Assembly (NCBI RefSeq): GCF_000255705.1
Contig: NZ_JH636440.1
Coordinates: forward strand, 271,888 to 304,372
Reading direction: 5' to 3'
DNA from: Zavarzinella formosa DSM 19928
Lineage (GTDB): Bacteria; Planctomycetota; Planctomycetia; Gemmatales; Gemmataceae
DNA length: 32,485 nucleotides
Shown here: positions 16,880 through 28,175 of the stretch, piece after piece
Position numbering within the stretch: position 1 is the first letter of the stretch
Layout of the letters: every line of letters starts with the position of its first letter
Notes under the pieces: model-generated
What the model was told of the DNA's origin: nothing
Database searches by the model: none
What the model saw: only the letters and a program-made list of their open reading frames with translations
Translations under genes and position numbers: made by a program

Positions 16880-17974
16880 ATGCGAACCATTCTCGCTCTC
16901 TCGTTTTCACTTGCGCTCGCCCCCCTCGGCCTCGCCGGGGACTGGCCGTTGCATCGCGGCAACGCGACCCAAACCGGCGTTTCCACCGAGAAACTGCCGG
17001 TCAAGCTCTCCGTCCTGTGGGAATACAAAACCAAGGACGTGATGGAATCGACGCCGATCATCGTTGACGGAATCGTCTACGTCGGCGGGTATGATTCCAA
17101 CCTGTGCGCCATCGACCTGAAATCGGGCGTGTTGAAGTGGAAGTCGAAGCTCGGCCTCATCAAGGCCCCGGCGGCCTATTCCAAGGGGAAGGTGTATGTC
17201 GGCGACGCGGACGGCAAGTTCTATTGCGTGGACGCATCCAACGGGGCCGTTCTCTGGAAGTTCGAGGCTGACGGGGAAATCACCGCCGCCCCGAATTTCG
17301 CCGGGGACACCGTGCTAATCCCCTCCCACGACGCCAGCCTGTATTGCCTGGACATGGCGACCGGCAAAAAAATGTGGGAGTTCAAAACGGAAGGGCCGAT
17401 CTATGGCGGCGTCGCCGTGGCCGACGGCAAAACCTATGTCGCCGGATGCGACAGCCAGATGCACTCTATCGACGTAAAAACCGGCAAGCCCCTCGGCAGC
17501 ATCGACCTCAAAGGCCAGTCCGGCTCGGCGGCGACCGTGGACGGGGACACGCTCTATCTCGGCACGATGTCCAACCAAGTGCTGGCCATCGACTTGAAGA
17601 AATTGAAGATCATTTGGGAGTTCGAGGCCCCGAAGCGACGGCAGGGCTTTTACGGCTCGGCCGCCCTCACGGATAATCTGGTGCTGATCGGCAGCCGGGA
17701 TTCCAAGATGTGGGCCATCGACCGCAAGACCGGCAAATCAAGCTGGGACTTCCTGACGGAAAACCGCGTGGACTCCTCGGCCGTCGTCGTCAACGGCATC
17801 GCCTATTTCGGCTCGTTCGACAAGAAGTTTTACAGCGTCGAAGTGGCGACCGGCAAAAAGCTGGATGATATCGACGTGGACGGGGCGATCATCGGCTCCC
17901 CGGCCGTGGCCGATGGTTGCATCGTCATCACCACGGAAAAGGGAACAGTGTATTGCCTTGGGGCGAAGAAATAA
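16880..17974 (+). CDS. secreted PQQ-like beta-propeller protein
   Basis: A 364-residue exported beta-propeller of the PQQ-repeat (BamB-like) type. The signal peptide covers about residues 1-19 (MRTILALSFSLALAPLGLAG). About seven or eight blades follow, each with the motif (L/F/M)-x-(A/C/S)-(I/V/L)-D-x-x-(T/S)-G-x-x-x-W, for example CAIDLKSGVLKW, YCVDASNGAVLW, YCLDMATGKKMW and WAIDRKTGKSSW. No enzymatic residues are evident; such repeats usually form protein-binding propellers, and a quinoprotein dehydrogenase is unlikely at this length. ATG 16880 is chosen over the upstream frame start at 16793 because GGAGGAAA lies five bases before it. It is divergent from the kinase gene (265 bases apart) and ends at a strong terminator. 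Confidence 0.9.
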   Translation: MRTILALSFSLALAPLGLAGDWPLHRGNATQTGVSTEKLPVKLSVLWEYKTKDVMESTPIIVDGIVYVGGYDSNLCAIDLKSGVLKWKSKLGLIKAPAAYSKGKVYVGDADGKFYCVDASNGAVLWKFEADGEITAAPNFAGDTVLIPSHDASLYCLDMATGKKMWEFKTEGPIYGGVAVADGKTYVAGCDSQMHSIDVKTGKPLGSIDLKGQSGSAATVDGDTLYLGTMSNQVLAIDLKKLKIIWEFEAPKRRQGFYGSAALTDNLVLIGSRDSKMWAIDRKTGKSSWDFLTENRVDSSAVVVNGIAYFGSFDKKFYSVEVATGKKLDDIDVDGAIIGSPAVADGCIVITTEKGTVYCLGAKK

Positions 17975-17985
17975 TCAGCGGAACG

Positions 17986-18052
17986 AACGTGAAAAAGGCG
18001 TGAGCCGGCCGGACCTGTCATCGGTCCGGCCGGCTCACGCCTTTTTCACGTT
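17986..18052. terminator. bidirectional rho-independent terminator
   Basis: AACGTGAAAAAGGCGTGAGC and the following CGGCCGGACC (17986-18015) pair with their exact complement ending at 18052, around a seven-base loop. The A run on the left arm and T run on the right arm give a U tract in both directions. It lies 12 bases after the PQQ-propeller gene and 11 before the stop of the convergent DUF1559 gene, serving both. Confidence 0.92.
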
Positions 18053-18062
18053 GTCAAACAAA

Positions 18063-19088
18063 TCACTCCGGGTCGTTCGAGTAACCATCGGCGCGAGACG
18101 CCAGTTTCATCAGGGCGGTCAGGCTGATGGAACTCTTCAGGGTGCGAACCGAACCATCCCCCAGGCCCACGTTGCAGACACCCGTGTGGAAAGAATACAA
18201 TTCCCCCTGATTCCACACATTGACGGTGACAACACCCGCCGTCACATGGGCGGCTGTGGACACTTTCCCGGCGGGCTTAACCCCTGCGGTCACGGGCGAT
18301 TGAACGCCGCTGCACACAATGTTGTTACTCCCTTGGGCCCACGGTCCCCCGAGAAAACCCAACGACGGCGAATCGGAATACCGTTTGCCCATCGACCAGC
18401 CCTCCTGCCGGGCCGAACATTCGCCGGTCATCAACGTGTTACTCAATCCATCGGTGATGGCTGAAAAAGCCGTGCGTTGGTTGACCGTCAGAACCGAGTT
18501 GATCCCGTCCGTGCCGGGGTAGTTAAGCGACAAGGCCGTCCAGACGGCCGCGTTGTTGTTGGCCCGCGTGACCGCCATATAGTCCCCGACGGCCGGGAAG
18601 AAAGTGCCGCCGGCGGTATAGGAGTTGGGATTGACGGTTCGGGGGGCGGGATTCGACGGGCATTCGTAGGTGGGGATGCGAACGCTGGAAGAGGGTTGGT
18701 TGGCGGGATCATCCCAGTTCAAATGGAAGTTATACCCGCCCGCCGAGGCCGTCAGCACGTTGGCCTGTTCGATGTACGGCAGCATGATGGAGAGAAAGCT
18801 GTGATTGGAGTATTTGCCGCCGCCGCCGGTGAGAAGGAAGTCGTCCAACCCCGGCAGATAGGTGGTGCTACTGGTGTTCATCGCCGCCGGGGGGAGCGAG
18901 CCGAACGTCCCTTCGTAATTGTGGGCGGCCAGCCCGATTTGTTTCAGGTTGTTGGAGCATTTCATCCGGTTGGCAGCCTCCCGGATCTTCTGCACGGCCG
19001 GCAGAAGCAGGCCGATGAGGATGGCGATGATGGCAATTACCACCAACAATTCGATCAGCGTAAACGCGCGACGACCCAAACTCTTCAT
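18063..19088 (-). CDS. DUF1559 pseudopilin-like protein, copy A
   Basis: A 341-residue DUF1559 protein of the type greatly expanded in planctomycetes. The N-terminus is a type IV pilin/type II secretion methylation motif: [12 protein letters not shown] (residues 6-17), with cleavage expected before the F and a single hydrophobic helix after it. The segment [19 protein letters not shown] follows, as in all family members. The C-terminus has the characteristic H...GDGSVR motif ([15 protein letters not shown]). The protein is probably processed by a prepilin peptidase and assembled at the cell envelope; its exact role is not known. GGAGA lies seven bases before the ATG. It follows the two lipoprotein genes after a 203-base gap and ends at the bidirectional terminator. 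Confidence 0.93.
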   Translation of the reverse strand: MKSLGRRAFTLIELLVVIAIIAILIGLLLPAVQKIREAANRMKCSNNLKQIGLAAHNYEGTFGSLPPAAMNTSSTTYLPGLDDFLLTGGGGKYSNHSFLSIMLPYIEQANVLTASAGGYNFHLNWDDPANQPSSSVRIPTYECPSNPAPRTVNPNSYTAGGTFFPAVGDYMAVTRANNNAAVWTALSLNYPGTDGINSVLTVNQRTAFSAITDGLSNTLMTGECSARQEGWSMGKRYSDSPSLGFLGGPWAQGSNNIVCSGVQSPVTAGVKPAGKVSTAAHVTAGVVTVNVWNQGELYSFHTGVCNVGLGDGSVRTLKSSISLTALMKLASRADGYSNDPE

Positions 19089-19291
19089 GGAGAGTCTCCT
19101 GGGAAGAAAAAAATAAGATCAAGATTGACGATCGGGGGAGAAACCGACGTTTAAAGAGCGAATGGGCCTAAAATCAGATGTCTATATTGTTAGCAAGAGA
19201 TGAAGAATAGGGGAAGGGATTTCAGACATTCTTCGCATAGTCTGACGAAATAAACCTCGTTTCGATCCTTGAAATTCGGCCGGAACAACGT

Positions 19292-19756
19292 TCAGCGTTG
19301 AAGTTCCAGCTTGTATTCGGCCTGCCCCTTTTTGATTTCCAATTCCAGTTTGCCCTGAACCAGATTGCCGTACTTCGGGGGAATCGGCCGGTTCGGCTGG
19401 CTGGCGATCGCTTTCGACGCCTTCGCTTGAAGTTGGGGATCGTCTCCGCGCAACTCGTCGGCGACCGGAGCCTCGGCAATCGTCACGCGGTTGAGGCCGA
19501 CACAGGCTCCCGGCTTCCCCCCGCAGGTGAGCTTGACGACACCGCTGGCATCCGTGATTCCCGTGGAGGTGGCGCTCGGGCCGTAAGCCGTGTCAGCCGG
19601 GGTGAACGTCACTTGGGCGTTTGGCAATGGCTTGCCGCCGAGTGTGACCGTCACGTTCGCCTCGGTGACTTCCGGGGAGCGGTGGCCCGAACCGTCACCG
19701 CATCCGGTCATCATCCCGGAGGCAACCAGCATGGCCAGCAAGAGATTGCGCGACAT
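19292..19756 (-). CDS. small lipoprotein with Ig-like/carboxypeptidase-regulatory domain, copy 2
   Basis: A 154-residue predicted lipoprotein. The signal LLLAMLVASGMMTGC ends in a lipobox (MTGC), so the mature protein should be lipid-anchored at Cys19. The rest is a beta-rich domain with VTVTLGGKPLPNAQVTFTP, then TGITDASGVVKL, the pattern of carboxypeptidase regulatory-like domains. It ends with PIPPKYGNLVQGKLELEI. It is a clear paralogue of the gene immediately upstream (19811-20269). Such lipoproteins regularly follow DUF1559 genes in planctomycetes, which suggests a shared envelope structure. The frame extends to 19807, but the lipoprotein signal begins at ATG 19756. No strong ribosome binding site is visible. 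Confidence 0.85.
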   Translation of the reverse strand: MSRNLLLAMLVASGMMTGCGDGSGHRSPEVTEANVTVTLGGKPLPNAQVTFTPADTAYGPSATSTGITDASGVVKLTCGGKPGACVGLNRVTIAEAPVADELRGDDPQLQAKASKAIASQPNRPIPPKYGNLVQGKLELEIKKGQAEYKLELQR

Positions 19757-19810
19757 GGAAAAACACCATGAGGGAGAGTGTGAGGGATGCCGCCGGGGGG
19801 TGACCAAAGA

Positions 19811-20269
19811 TCAACGATTTAATTGAAGGTTGTACTCTTTGCGATCCGGGGTGACCGTCATGGTCAGCGGTGATTGGGCGAGATTGCCGTAGGCCGGCGG
19901 GATCGGCCGGTTCTTCAACCCGGCCATGAATTTGTTCGCCTTCATCTGGGCGGCGGCAGACATCCCCCGCGCGTCGTCGGGCATCGGCCCTTCGCTGACC
20001 GTGATCTTGTTTTCGACGGCGCATGCGCCCGACTGGCCAAGCACCTTCAACTCAAAATGGCCGCTTTCGTCGGTGATGGCCGAGGCGATGTATTCGCCGC
20101 CGAATCCCTGAATCATGGGGACGAAGCGAACTTCGGCCCCGGCGAGGGGTTTGCCATTGAGGGTGACCGTCCCCTCGGCGGGGACGATGGCCGGGGGGGA
20201 GTTGGAACACCCCCCCACCAGCGTCAGCAGGGCCAGAAGACTTGTCGGCATCAACGCCAGTCGCGTCAT
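19811..20269 (-). CDS. small lipoprotein with Ig-like/carboxypeptidase-regulatory domain, copy 1
   Basis: A 152-residue predicted lipoprotein with signal SLLALLTLVGGC (lipobox VGGC) and a beta-rich domain: EGTVTLNGKPLAGAEVRFVP, then SAITDESGHFELKV. The end PIPPAYGNLAQSPLTMTV matches its downstream paralogue. ATG 20269 is preceded by GGAGAA at five to six bases and begins the signal sequence, so the extension to 20323 is not used. It lies 50 bases downstream of the DUF1559 copy B gene and 54 upstream of the second lipoprotein gene, giving an operon of pseudopilin plus two lipoproteins. Function beyond envelope attachment is unknown. Confidence 0.87.
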   Translation of the reverse strand: MTRLALMPTSLLALLTLVGGCSNSPPAIVPAEGTVTLNGKPLAGAEVRFVPMIQGFGGEYIASAITDESGHFELKVLGQSGACAVENKITVSEGPMPDDARGMSAAAQMKANKFMAGLKNRPIPPAYGNLAQSPLTMTVTPDRKEYNLQLNR

Positions 20270-20319
20270 GAGCGTTCTCCGGACGGGCCACCAGAAGGAG
20301 CAATTCCGCAGGGAAAACA

Positions 20320-21282
<963 letters not shown>

Positions 21283-21314
21283 GGAACATCTCCGGGGTAA
21301 GGATGAAGATCGCA

Positions 21315-21343
21315 ATTTCAATTTGAAAAATGACTGCGGTCAA
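21315..21343 (-). promoter_or_regulatory. possible promoter for the DUF1559-lipoprotein run
   Basis: TTGACC (21343-21338) and TGAAAT (21320-21315) are 17 bases apart on the minus strand, about 32 bases before the GTG start at 21282. The placement also agrees with the shorter start of DUF1559 copy B. Confidence 0.35.
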
Positions 21344-21463
21344 AAATCATTGGCGTGATTTCTGACAACCCTCTCATGAATAGCAGAGCAGGAGGAGAGG
21401 GAGAAGTGGTCCGTCAAATCTACATCAGAACTTCGCAAACCCTTGAGAATCGGCGGCAAAAAC

Positions 21464-22381
21464 TTATTCGTCGAACAGAAAGGACTCGAAGCCGTGGAAG
21501 AGTTTCAGGTGATCATCCACGGAGAGCATTTCGGCCCGAATGCCGCCATCGAAGCCGAGTTCGGCCAGTTTGGCGTCGATCACTTTCTTGTCTTTGCGGC
21601 CGCTTGGCCAGCCGGCGATGGCGGATCGCAGGTTCTTCCGGCGATGGGTGTAGAGATCGCGCAGGAAGGCCCGCCAGCGCTTCATGGCGGGGAGTTTGGC
21701 GATTTTCTCCGGGTCCGGCTTGATCATCACGACGGCCGAATCGACGGCCGGTTGCGGCCAGAAGTTCGTCGGGGCGATCGTCCGCACGATCTCGGCGCTT
21801 CCCAAAGATTGCACCAGCACGGCCAGCGAGTTGTAATCCTTCGTCCCCGGCAGGGCGATCATCCGCTCGGCCACTTCAAGCTGCACCATCGCGACGAACC
21901 GCTCGATGGGCAGGCCGCTAATCATCAGGTTGGCGATCAATGGCGTGGCGATGGCGTAGGGAAGGTTGGCCACCAGTTTCATCTTGGTGAGCTTCATCTC
22001 ATCCCGCATGGCGATCCAGCCGTCGATCATGTCCGGGTTGAGTTCGTTTTTCCCGGCCAGACAATCGCCGTGCAATTGCCGGACGTTCGGCTGATGGAAC
22101 AGGATGCCCCGCGCCAGATTGAAGAAATCCGGGTCGAGTTCGACCGTGAAGACGCCCCCGGCATCAAAGGCCATCCGGGCGGTCAGCCCGCCGGTGCCGG
22201 TGCCGACTTCGAGGACGCAATCTTCCTTCGTCAGTTCGCCGGTGCGGGCGACGAGATCAACCAAGTTCAGGTCAATGAGGAAGTTTTGCCCCATCTTGTT
22301 CTTGGGGATCAGGCGGCGTGATTGAAGCAACCCTTTGATGTAGTTGAGAGACTGACGCTGTGTCGGGGGAATTTGATCCAT
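21464..22381 (-). CDS. rsmA: 16S rRNA dimethyladenosine transferase
   Basis: A 305-residue RsmA (KsgA), which dimethylates two adjacent adenosines near the 3' end of 16S rRNA during small-subunit maturation. GQNFL at 31-35 is the family entry motif, EVGTGTGGLT at 58-67 binds S-adenosylmethionine, and NLPYAIATP at 139-147 is the catalytic NLPY motif. FWPQPAVDSAVV is the conserved downstream motif. It has a C-terminal helical domain (THRRKNLRSAI). Length and motifs are normal. It is downstream of the riboflavin synthase gene on the same strand, but separated from it by a 142-base inverted repeat. Confidence 0.95.
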   Translation of the reverse strand: MDQIPPTQRQSLNYIKGLLQSRRLIPKNKMGQNFLIDLNLVDLVARTGELTKEDCVLEVGTGTGGLTARMAFDAGGVFTVELDPDFFNLARGILFHQPNVRQLHGDCLAGKNELNPDMIDGWIAMRDEMKLTKMKLVANLPYAIATPLIANLMISGLPIERFVAMVQLEVAERMIALPGTKDYNSLAVLVQSLGSAEIVRTIAPTNFWPQPAVDSAVVMIKPDPEKIAKLPAMKRWRAFLRDLYTHRRKNLRSAIAGWPSGRKDKKVIDAKLAELGFDGGIRAEMLSVDDHLKLFHGFESFLFDE

Positions 22382-22409
22382 TAGTGAAGTCTATGAAATC
22401 GTGGAAGAA

Positions 22410-22551
22410 GAGTTTCACGCAAAGTTCGCCAAGAGGCAAAGTTCGCCAAGGATCGTTGGATTTGCGGGCCAATTCCCCGCCGATATTTGCCGCTATTTTA
22501 TTCGATGATTCTTGGCGAACTTTGCCTCTTGGCGAACTTCGCGTGAAATTC
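22410..22551. repeat. inverted-repeat element
   Basis: Arms 22410-22451 and 22510-22551 are 42-base inverted copies with few mismatches. Each contains two direct copies of AAGTTCGCCAAG separated by AGGCAA. The centre (58 bases) has no coding capacity. It fills the gap between the riboflavin synthase and rsmA genes and belongs to a third repeat family in this window. Confidence 0.85.
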
Positions 22552-22555
22552 TTAT

Positions 22556-23143
22556 TTATTTGGGCTCAATTAATTTCGCCACATGCTTCGCCAGCATGTC
22601 GGCTTCCAAGTTGACCGGGTCGTCGGCCACTTTCAGGCCGAGTGTGGTGATGGCTTGTGTGTGCGGAATCAGCATGACGCTGAACCGCTCGGCCTCGACG
22701 TTTACCAGTGTCAGGCTCACGCCATCCACGGCGATGCTTCCCTTGGGGACCATCAACTTCGTGAGGCTCGCCGGGCAGCGGAACCAGACATCTTCCCAAT
22801 CGCCGTTGCGTTCTCGCCGGTCGATTGTCCCCACGGCATCCACATGCCCTTGGACAAAGTGCCCGCCGAGGCGGTCCCCCACGCGCAGGGAACGCTCCAG
22901 GTTCACCGAATCGCCGGGTTTTAGGTGGCCGAGGTTGGTTTTGAGAAGGGTTTCCGGCCCCACGTCGAAGTCGAAGGTGTCTGCCGAGAAGGCCACGACG
23001 GTGAGACATGCCCCGTTGACGGCGACACTCTCGCCAAGAACCAAATCACCGGCCATGCCGTGTCGAATGACCAGTTTCTTGCCGCCGGGCGTGGCTTCGA
23101 TGCGTTCGACAGTGGCGAGGGTTTCGACGAGGCCGGTGAACAC
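22556..23143 (-). CDS. ribE: riboflavin synthase, alpha chain
   Basis: A 195-residue riboflavin synthase, which converts two 6,7-dimethyl-8-ribityllumazine to riboflavin and a pyrimidine. It begins with the canonical FTGLVE and has two tandem lumazine-binding barrels: the first with AVNGACLTVV and the second with HFVQGHVDAVG and IAVDGVSLTLVNV. Start choice: AAGGA lies five bases before GTG 23143, giving the standard MFTGLVE N-terminus; ATG 23149 overlaps that ribosome binding site and is less likely. The longer frame to 23230 would run into the repeat at 23181-23246. No FMN riboswitch is visible upstream. Confidence 0.94.
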   Translation of the reverse strand: MFTGLVETLATVERIEATPGGKKLVIRHGMAGDLVLGESVAVNGACLTVVAFSADTFDFDVGPETLLKTNLGHLKPGDSVNLERSLRVGDRLGGHFVQGHVDAVGTIDRRERNGDWEDVWFRCPASLTKLMVPKGSIAVDGVSLTLVNVEAERFSVMLIPHTQAITTLGLKVADDPVNLEADMLAKHVAKLIEPK

Positions 23144-23180
23144 AATCATCCTTTGGGTCAGTTTGGTGGCACACTTCAAA

Positions 23181-23246
23181 ATGACCAATGACCAATGGCC
23201 AATGACCAAATCAACAGGGTCATCGGTCATTGGTCATTGGGTCATT
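23181..23246. repeat. short inverted repeat of TGACCAAT units
   Basis: Several direct copies of ATGACCA/ATGGCCA (23181-23209) face inverted copies GGTCATTGGTCATTGGGTCA (23225-23244). A related TTAACCAATGACCAAT stretch occurs again near 31512-31528. The element lies between the convergently spaced ends of the adenosylhomocysteinase and riboflavin synthase genes. It is a fourth small repeat family. Confidence 0.75.
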
Positions 23247-23260
23247 CCCGCAACGCGGGC

Positions 23261-24619
<1,359 letters not shown>

Positions 24620-24751
24620 TCAAAGCATTATGGGCGAACATTTGATATAGAGACGACCGTGATCGGGCCAAGGGGACAACACCGCCGCAAACGGAGCCTC
24701 CGGCCCCGGAAACGCGGAACTCCTGCCGAACGTGGCACTTGGAATGGCGTG

Positions 24752-24829
24752 ATGGACAACGAACAGAAGAAATTCCTCAGGGACTTGTTGAATCAAGTCC
24801 TGCAAATGGCCCTCGGCGCCACCATTTGA
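24752..24829 (+). CDS. possible 25-residue small protein
   Basis: A short frame reading MDNEQKKFLRDLLNQVLQMA, then LGATI and stop. The composition is that of an amphipathic helix and looks protein-like. GGAATGGCGTG precedes the ATG at a plausible distance. It may be the intact start of a truncated gene, since the following 390 bases look like gene debris. Without conservation data this stays tentative. Confidence 0.3.
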   Translation: MDNEQKKFLRDLLNQVLQMALGATI

Positions 24830-25218
24830 CTCCCCTGTTCTGCCAGCGGGCAAACGAGCGAACGATCAATGCCTCGGCGCAGCGATAACATTGTTGGTTC
24901 GTTCGCTATCCCAATCCGAACTTGGGGGATTGCTCCTGCAGGTTGCGGGCCAAGCGAACGAACAAAGCGGCTTGGACGGCGACTGCTTTGCTTGTTTGTT
25001 GCATCGCTCAACCCTGGTGAAACGGCTTGATGGCGACATCCGACTTTGTCAGTCGGTTCCCGCGCTGGCACAGCTTCAAGGACTGGCACCGGGCCACGTC
25101 ATGCGCCAGCGTCACCCGCCGGTCCATCTGTTTGATCGACCCCAAGTCCTGACCCAGCGAGTCCGCCAAGAACGTGGTCAGTGTCCAACGAAACCAAATC
25201 ATTAGTTCTGCAAATGCC
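24830..25218. other. gene-free stretch, possible degraded gene
   Basis: No intact gene. On the minus strand two overlapping frames, 25202-25008 (starting MIWFRWTLTTFLADSLG) and its continuation past one stop codon (AMQQTSKAVAVQAALFVRLA), read like protein, so this could be a decayed gene or transposase tail. Short AGCGAACGAAC repeats occur near 24853, 24898 and 24954. It marks the border between the high-GC housekeeping block and the AT-richer island to its right. Confidence 0.35.
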
Positions 25219-26394
25219 CTAATGATTGTTGCGATGAAGGGTTTGCGTCGTGGAATCCGACATGATTTTTACGAGACACACAGATCCTGCGGGATGTGGC
25301 GAACACATCAATCCAATATCCTCCTGCGTGACCAATGCCGCACACCATTTGCCCGATTGTGAAATTTTGCGATAAGGAGAGACACTTGGAAATCCAGAGC
25401 TTTGGGATATTATCCTAAGATTATCTGCCGAAACGAACCATATCCTATCCACCTTGGCATGTGATTGATTTTGTGAGATGGCAAACACGTTACTGCTGTC
25501 ATTCATCGTGACCAAGGGAGGAACTTCGCCCAAGGGCCAAGAAAACAAAGAATTCCGGCTTGGATTATGAATCGCGACGCGATAATTTCGATATGGAGGA
25601 AGATCAAACTCTATATCAAATATCTGCGATATGGAAAATGCCAGCCCACCCAGAGCACAGCCAAACATTTCAATGCTATCTTTTGAAATCCGGCTTCCCT
25701 GAAGTTGATCACAATCAATTATCCAATATCTGTCTAACGCGTCAATTCCGCGAAAAAGACAATAACGATTGCGACTTGAAAATATTGCAGCCAAATCATC
25801 TGAGATGTCAATCGATATAATGGGCATATCGATCAATGGATCAATTAGCTCGTATTTACAGAATTCAGTCCCGTAACTGACTGTGTGAGCAAGAAGTTGT
25901 CCGGTCGATCGCCCATATGATGCCACTATTCGTCTTTCAGCATAATGGCGTTTGGCCACAGATCGGCATCTCTGTATATCCCAGATTTCAATTGCCGATT
26001 CGGTAACACATGCAATTAATGTGGAATTCAAAAACCGAACTGTGCATTCAGATCCCGCAATCGTCACGGGCAACTGCGTGACAATCAGCCCAGTCCCGCA
26101 GTCTCGTAGTGATATTTGCCCCAGTTCAATTGCAGCTAAGAGGTTCCCATCTGGACTTAAATCAACCTCGCCAACTTTTTTGAGTTCGCAGGCAATTTTC
26201 TTGGTTAGAGATCCAGTTTCAAGGTTCCAGAGCGAAACAGACTTCATGTCCGCACTCACATATACTAACAAACTCTCGTCACTGGAAAAGAAAAATCTCG
26301 CCCATTCATCATCGCCAACTTCAATCACTTTGCAAGTGACATATGGGGCCGGTTGATTTTCTGAATATTCGTGTACGGTCAAATTGTTCATCAT
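25219..26394 (-). CDS. WD40-like beta-propeller protein, hypothetical
   Basis: A 391-residue protein with the look of a WD40-like propeller: repeated strands such as VYVSADMKSVSLWNLETGSL, DLSPDGNLLAAIELGQISL and ACVTESAIEIWDIQRC. There is no signal peptide, so it is probably cytosolic. The gene is clearly AT-richer than the flanking housekeeping genes and codon use differs, which suggests acquisition by transfer. It is 187 bases downstream of the SMI1/KNR4 gene on the same strand. ATG 26394 is preferred to ATG 26421 because AGGG lies eight bases upstream of it; ATG 26391 is adjacent. Function unknown; binding of a partner protein is the usual role of such folds. Confidence 0.65.
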   Translation of the reverse strand: MMNNLTVHEYSENQPAPYVTCKVIEVGDDEWARFFFSSDESLLVYVSADMKSVSLWNLETGSLTKKIACELKKVGEVDLSPDGNLLAAIELGQISLRDCGTGLIVTQLPVTIAGSECTVRFLNSTLIACVTESAIEIWDIQRCRSVAKRHYAERRIVASYGRSTGQLLAHTVSYGTEFCKYELIDPLIDMPIISIDISDDLAAIFSSRNRYCLFRGIDALDRYWIIDCDQLQGSRISKDSIEMFGCALGGLAFSISQIFDIEFDLPPYRNYRVAIHNPSRNSLFSWPLGEVPPLVTMNDSSNVFAISQNQSHAKVDRIWFVSADNLRIISQSSGFPSVSPYRKISQSGKWCAALVTQEDIGLMCSPHPAGSVCLVKIMSDSTTQTLHRNNH

Positions 26395-26580
26395 GCCAAC
26401 TACCCTGAATGGAGCGTTCAAAACAATGAGACAACACTCCTTGTGCTTTTACGAACATTGCTCATTGTGTTCAAAAGTCCTTCTTGCTGAACTGCCGAGC
26501 GTCGGCGAGTTAAGAGCCACCGAAAAAACGAGTTCGGTGGTGAAGCGATGCCATTTGAACAGGACGCGGCCTGAGATTTA

Positions 26581-27111
26581 TTATTGTCCGGGTTCAAAGA
26601 CCAGATCAACACCCTCTGCGTTCTCGTATCCAGGAACTCCACTTCCATGACATATGTCATGGATCAAGCTCGAAAAATCTTCTGATATTCTTTTCACTTC
26701 CCAGCTTCGATAAATGACAAAAATCCCGTATTCATGATTTTTACTATCGATTACCTCGTGAGGATCCCAAAAAAAATGAGAAGTACCGATATCTGAGGCA
26801 AAGAATACAGCACGCCTGAATTGATCAACATCAGAAACATAGTCTTCTGGCATGCCCTTTTTGTTCTTATTTAAGATGTCAATGTCAAACGCTGCCGAAC
26901 TGGCCGTTGGAACACAGACACGAAAACAATAGGGTAGGGTGAGAAAGCCGGGGCCGAAAACTTGGCAATAATCGCAATAACTTTTCGGCAGCATGAATCC
27001 CGTGTTTTTTTGATATTGAGCAAGAATTTTTCTCTGCACAGGATTGACTGAACCACCTTGAATCTCAAACTTCGCCAAGAGAGATACCCAGTCGGATTTC
27101 GATTTCTTCAT
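26581..27111 (-). CDS. SMI1/KNR4 family protein
   Basis: A 176-residue protein of the SMI1/KNR4 (SUKH) superfamily. The hallmarks are an early helix followed by LPKSYCDYCQVFGPGFL, the equivalent of the usual LPxxYxxFLxxxNGG segment, and the later FFASDIGTSHFFWDPHE and YGIFVIYRSWEVKRISEDFSSLI. In bacteria these proteins are commonly immunity proteins against polymorphic toxins, but many occur alone. No toxin gene is recognisable here. It is AT-rich like its downstream neighbour and opposite in character to the surrounding genes, so both probably arrived together. A small CCACCGAA/TTCGGTGG hairpin lies just after its stop codon, near 26518-26541. Confidence 0.82.
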   Translation of the reverse strand: MKKSKSDWVSLLAKFEIQGGSVNPVQRKILAQYQKNTGFMLPKSYCDYCQVFGPGFLTLPYCFRVCVPTASSAAFDIDILNKNKKGMPEDYVSDVDQFRRAVFFASDIGTSHFFWDPHEVIDSKNHEYGIFVIYRSWEVKRISEDFSSLIHDICHGSGVPGYENAEGVDLVFEPGQ

Positions 27112-27191
27112 TCAGTGATCTCCTTGCTACCCGTCATGAACATCAACCATAACCTCTTGACCGAGCATCGCTTTTCCTAACCAACGACGCC

Positions 27192-28136
27192 CTACGCCGC
27201 CGCTTTCTTCTCCCGTCGCGGCTTCGGTTGATGTTTCCAGCGCCGATGCAGCCAGAAGTATTGCTCCGGGTGTTCGAGGATCATTTTCTCGAAGCCTTTG
27301 GTGAAGCGTTCCGTCATCAGGCGCACGGCATCTCCCCGGCCGGTCACGGGGTAGTCTCTCGGGTCGATCACGTCGGTGATGGTGTAGGCGAAGCGCATCG
27401 GATGGCCGATCCGGGAGACGGAGACCAGCACCATCGGCACGTCGTGTTGCAGGGCCAGCAGGGCGACGGCTTTGTGGGTGGAGGCGGGGCGGTTGAAGAA
27501 ATCGACAAACAGCCCGCGTTCGCCGGCGTCTTGGTCGCCGAGGGTGCCAAGGATGCCTTTGTTTTCCAGCACGGCGTTGATCCTGTCAAAGTCGCCGTTC
27601 TTGTCGAGGATCGTCTGGCCGGTTTTTTGCCGGAAGCGTTTGAGGAAGCGATCGAGATGCGGATTGTCCAGCGTCCGGGCGATCCCGCTCATTTTGAAGC
27701 CGGTCAGCCCGGTGATGTAGCTGGCCACTTCCCAGTTGCCGAAGTGACAGGTCACCGTCATCAGGCCCCGATCAACCATCAGATGCGGAATCAGCATTTT
27801 GATCCCGTGATCGTCCACATATTTGCGCCAATTGTGGAGATGCAGCCGCCGGGGCAGCACCATGATCTCGACGAGCATCGTGCAGAAATGCAGATAACAC
27901 GCCCGCACCAGCCGATCACACTCGACGGGGTCCGCGCAGCGTTCCGGGAAGGCAATCCGCAAGTTCTCGCGGGCCACCTCCCGATGGCGCTTGTCCACCG
28001 TGTACGCAAACCAAGCCATCAAATCGGCCATTCGCAACGCGACCGTCAACGGCAGAATGTGCAGAAAGCACACGCCCAGCCGAAGCACGATGTAAACAAG
28101 CAAGTCAATCGTCGGGTTGGAAGGCTTCTTCGCCAT
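27192..28136 (-). CDS. LpxL/HtrB-type lipid A acyltransferase
   Basis: A 314-residue lysophospholipid acyltransferase of the LpxL/HtrB family, which transfers a secondary acyl chain to a lipid A precursor at the inner membrane. The N-terminal hydrophobic segment (about 11-50) is the membrane anchor. HFGNWE at 131-136 is the catalytic HX4(D/E) motif with H131 and E136. GDQDAGERGLFVDFFNRPAS at 200-219 and the late YFWLHRRWK are family signatures. The length is normal. It stands alone on the minus strand between the AT-rich island and a palindromic element. Its presence fits a Gram-negative-type outer membrane in planctomycetes. Confidence 0.93.
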   Translation of the reverse strand: MAKKPSNPTIDLLVYIVLRLGVCFLHILPLTVALRMADLMAWFAYTVDKRHREVARENLRIAFPERCADPVECDRLVRACYLHFCTMLVEIMVLPRRLHLHNWRKYVDDHGIKMLIPHLMVDRGLMTVTCHFGNWEVASYITGLTGFKMSGIARTLDNPHLDRFLKRFRQKTGQTILDKNGDFDRINAVLENKGILGTLGDQDAGERGLFVDFFNRPASTHKAVALLALQHDVPMVLVSVSRIGHPMRFAYTITDVIDPRDYPVTGRGDAVRLMTERFTKGFEKMILEHPEQYFWLHRRWKHQPKPRREKKAAA

Positions 28137-28175
28137 TGATTAGGGCACTCCCATTGCCACGGAGAAGAGAAAGGC

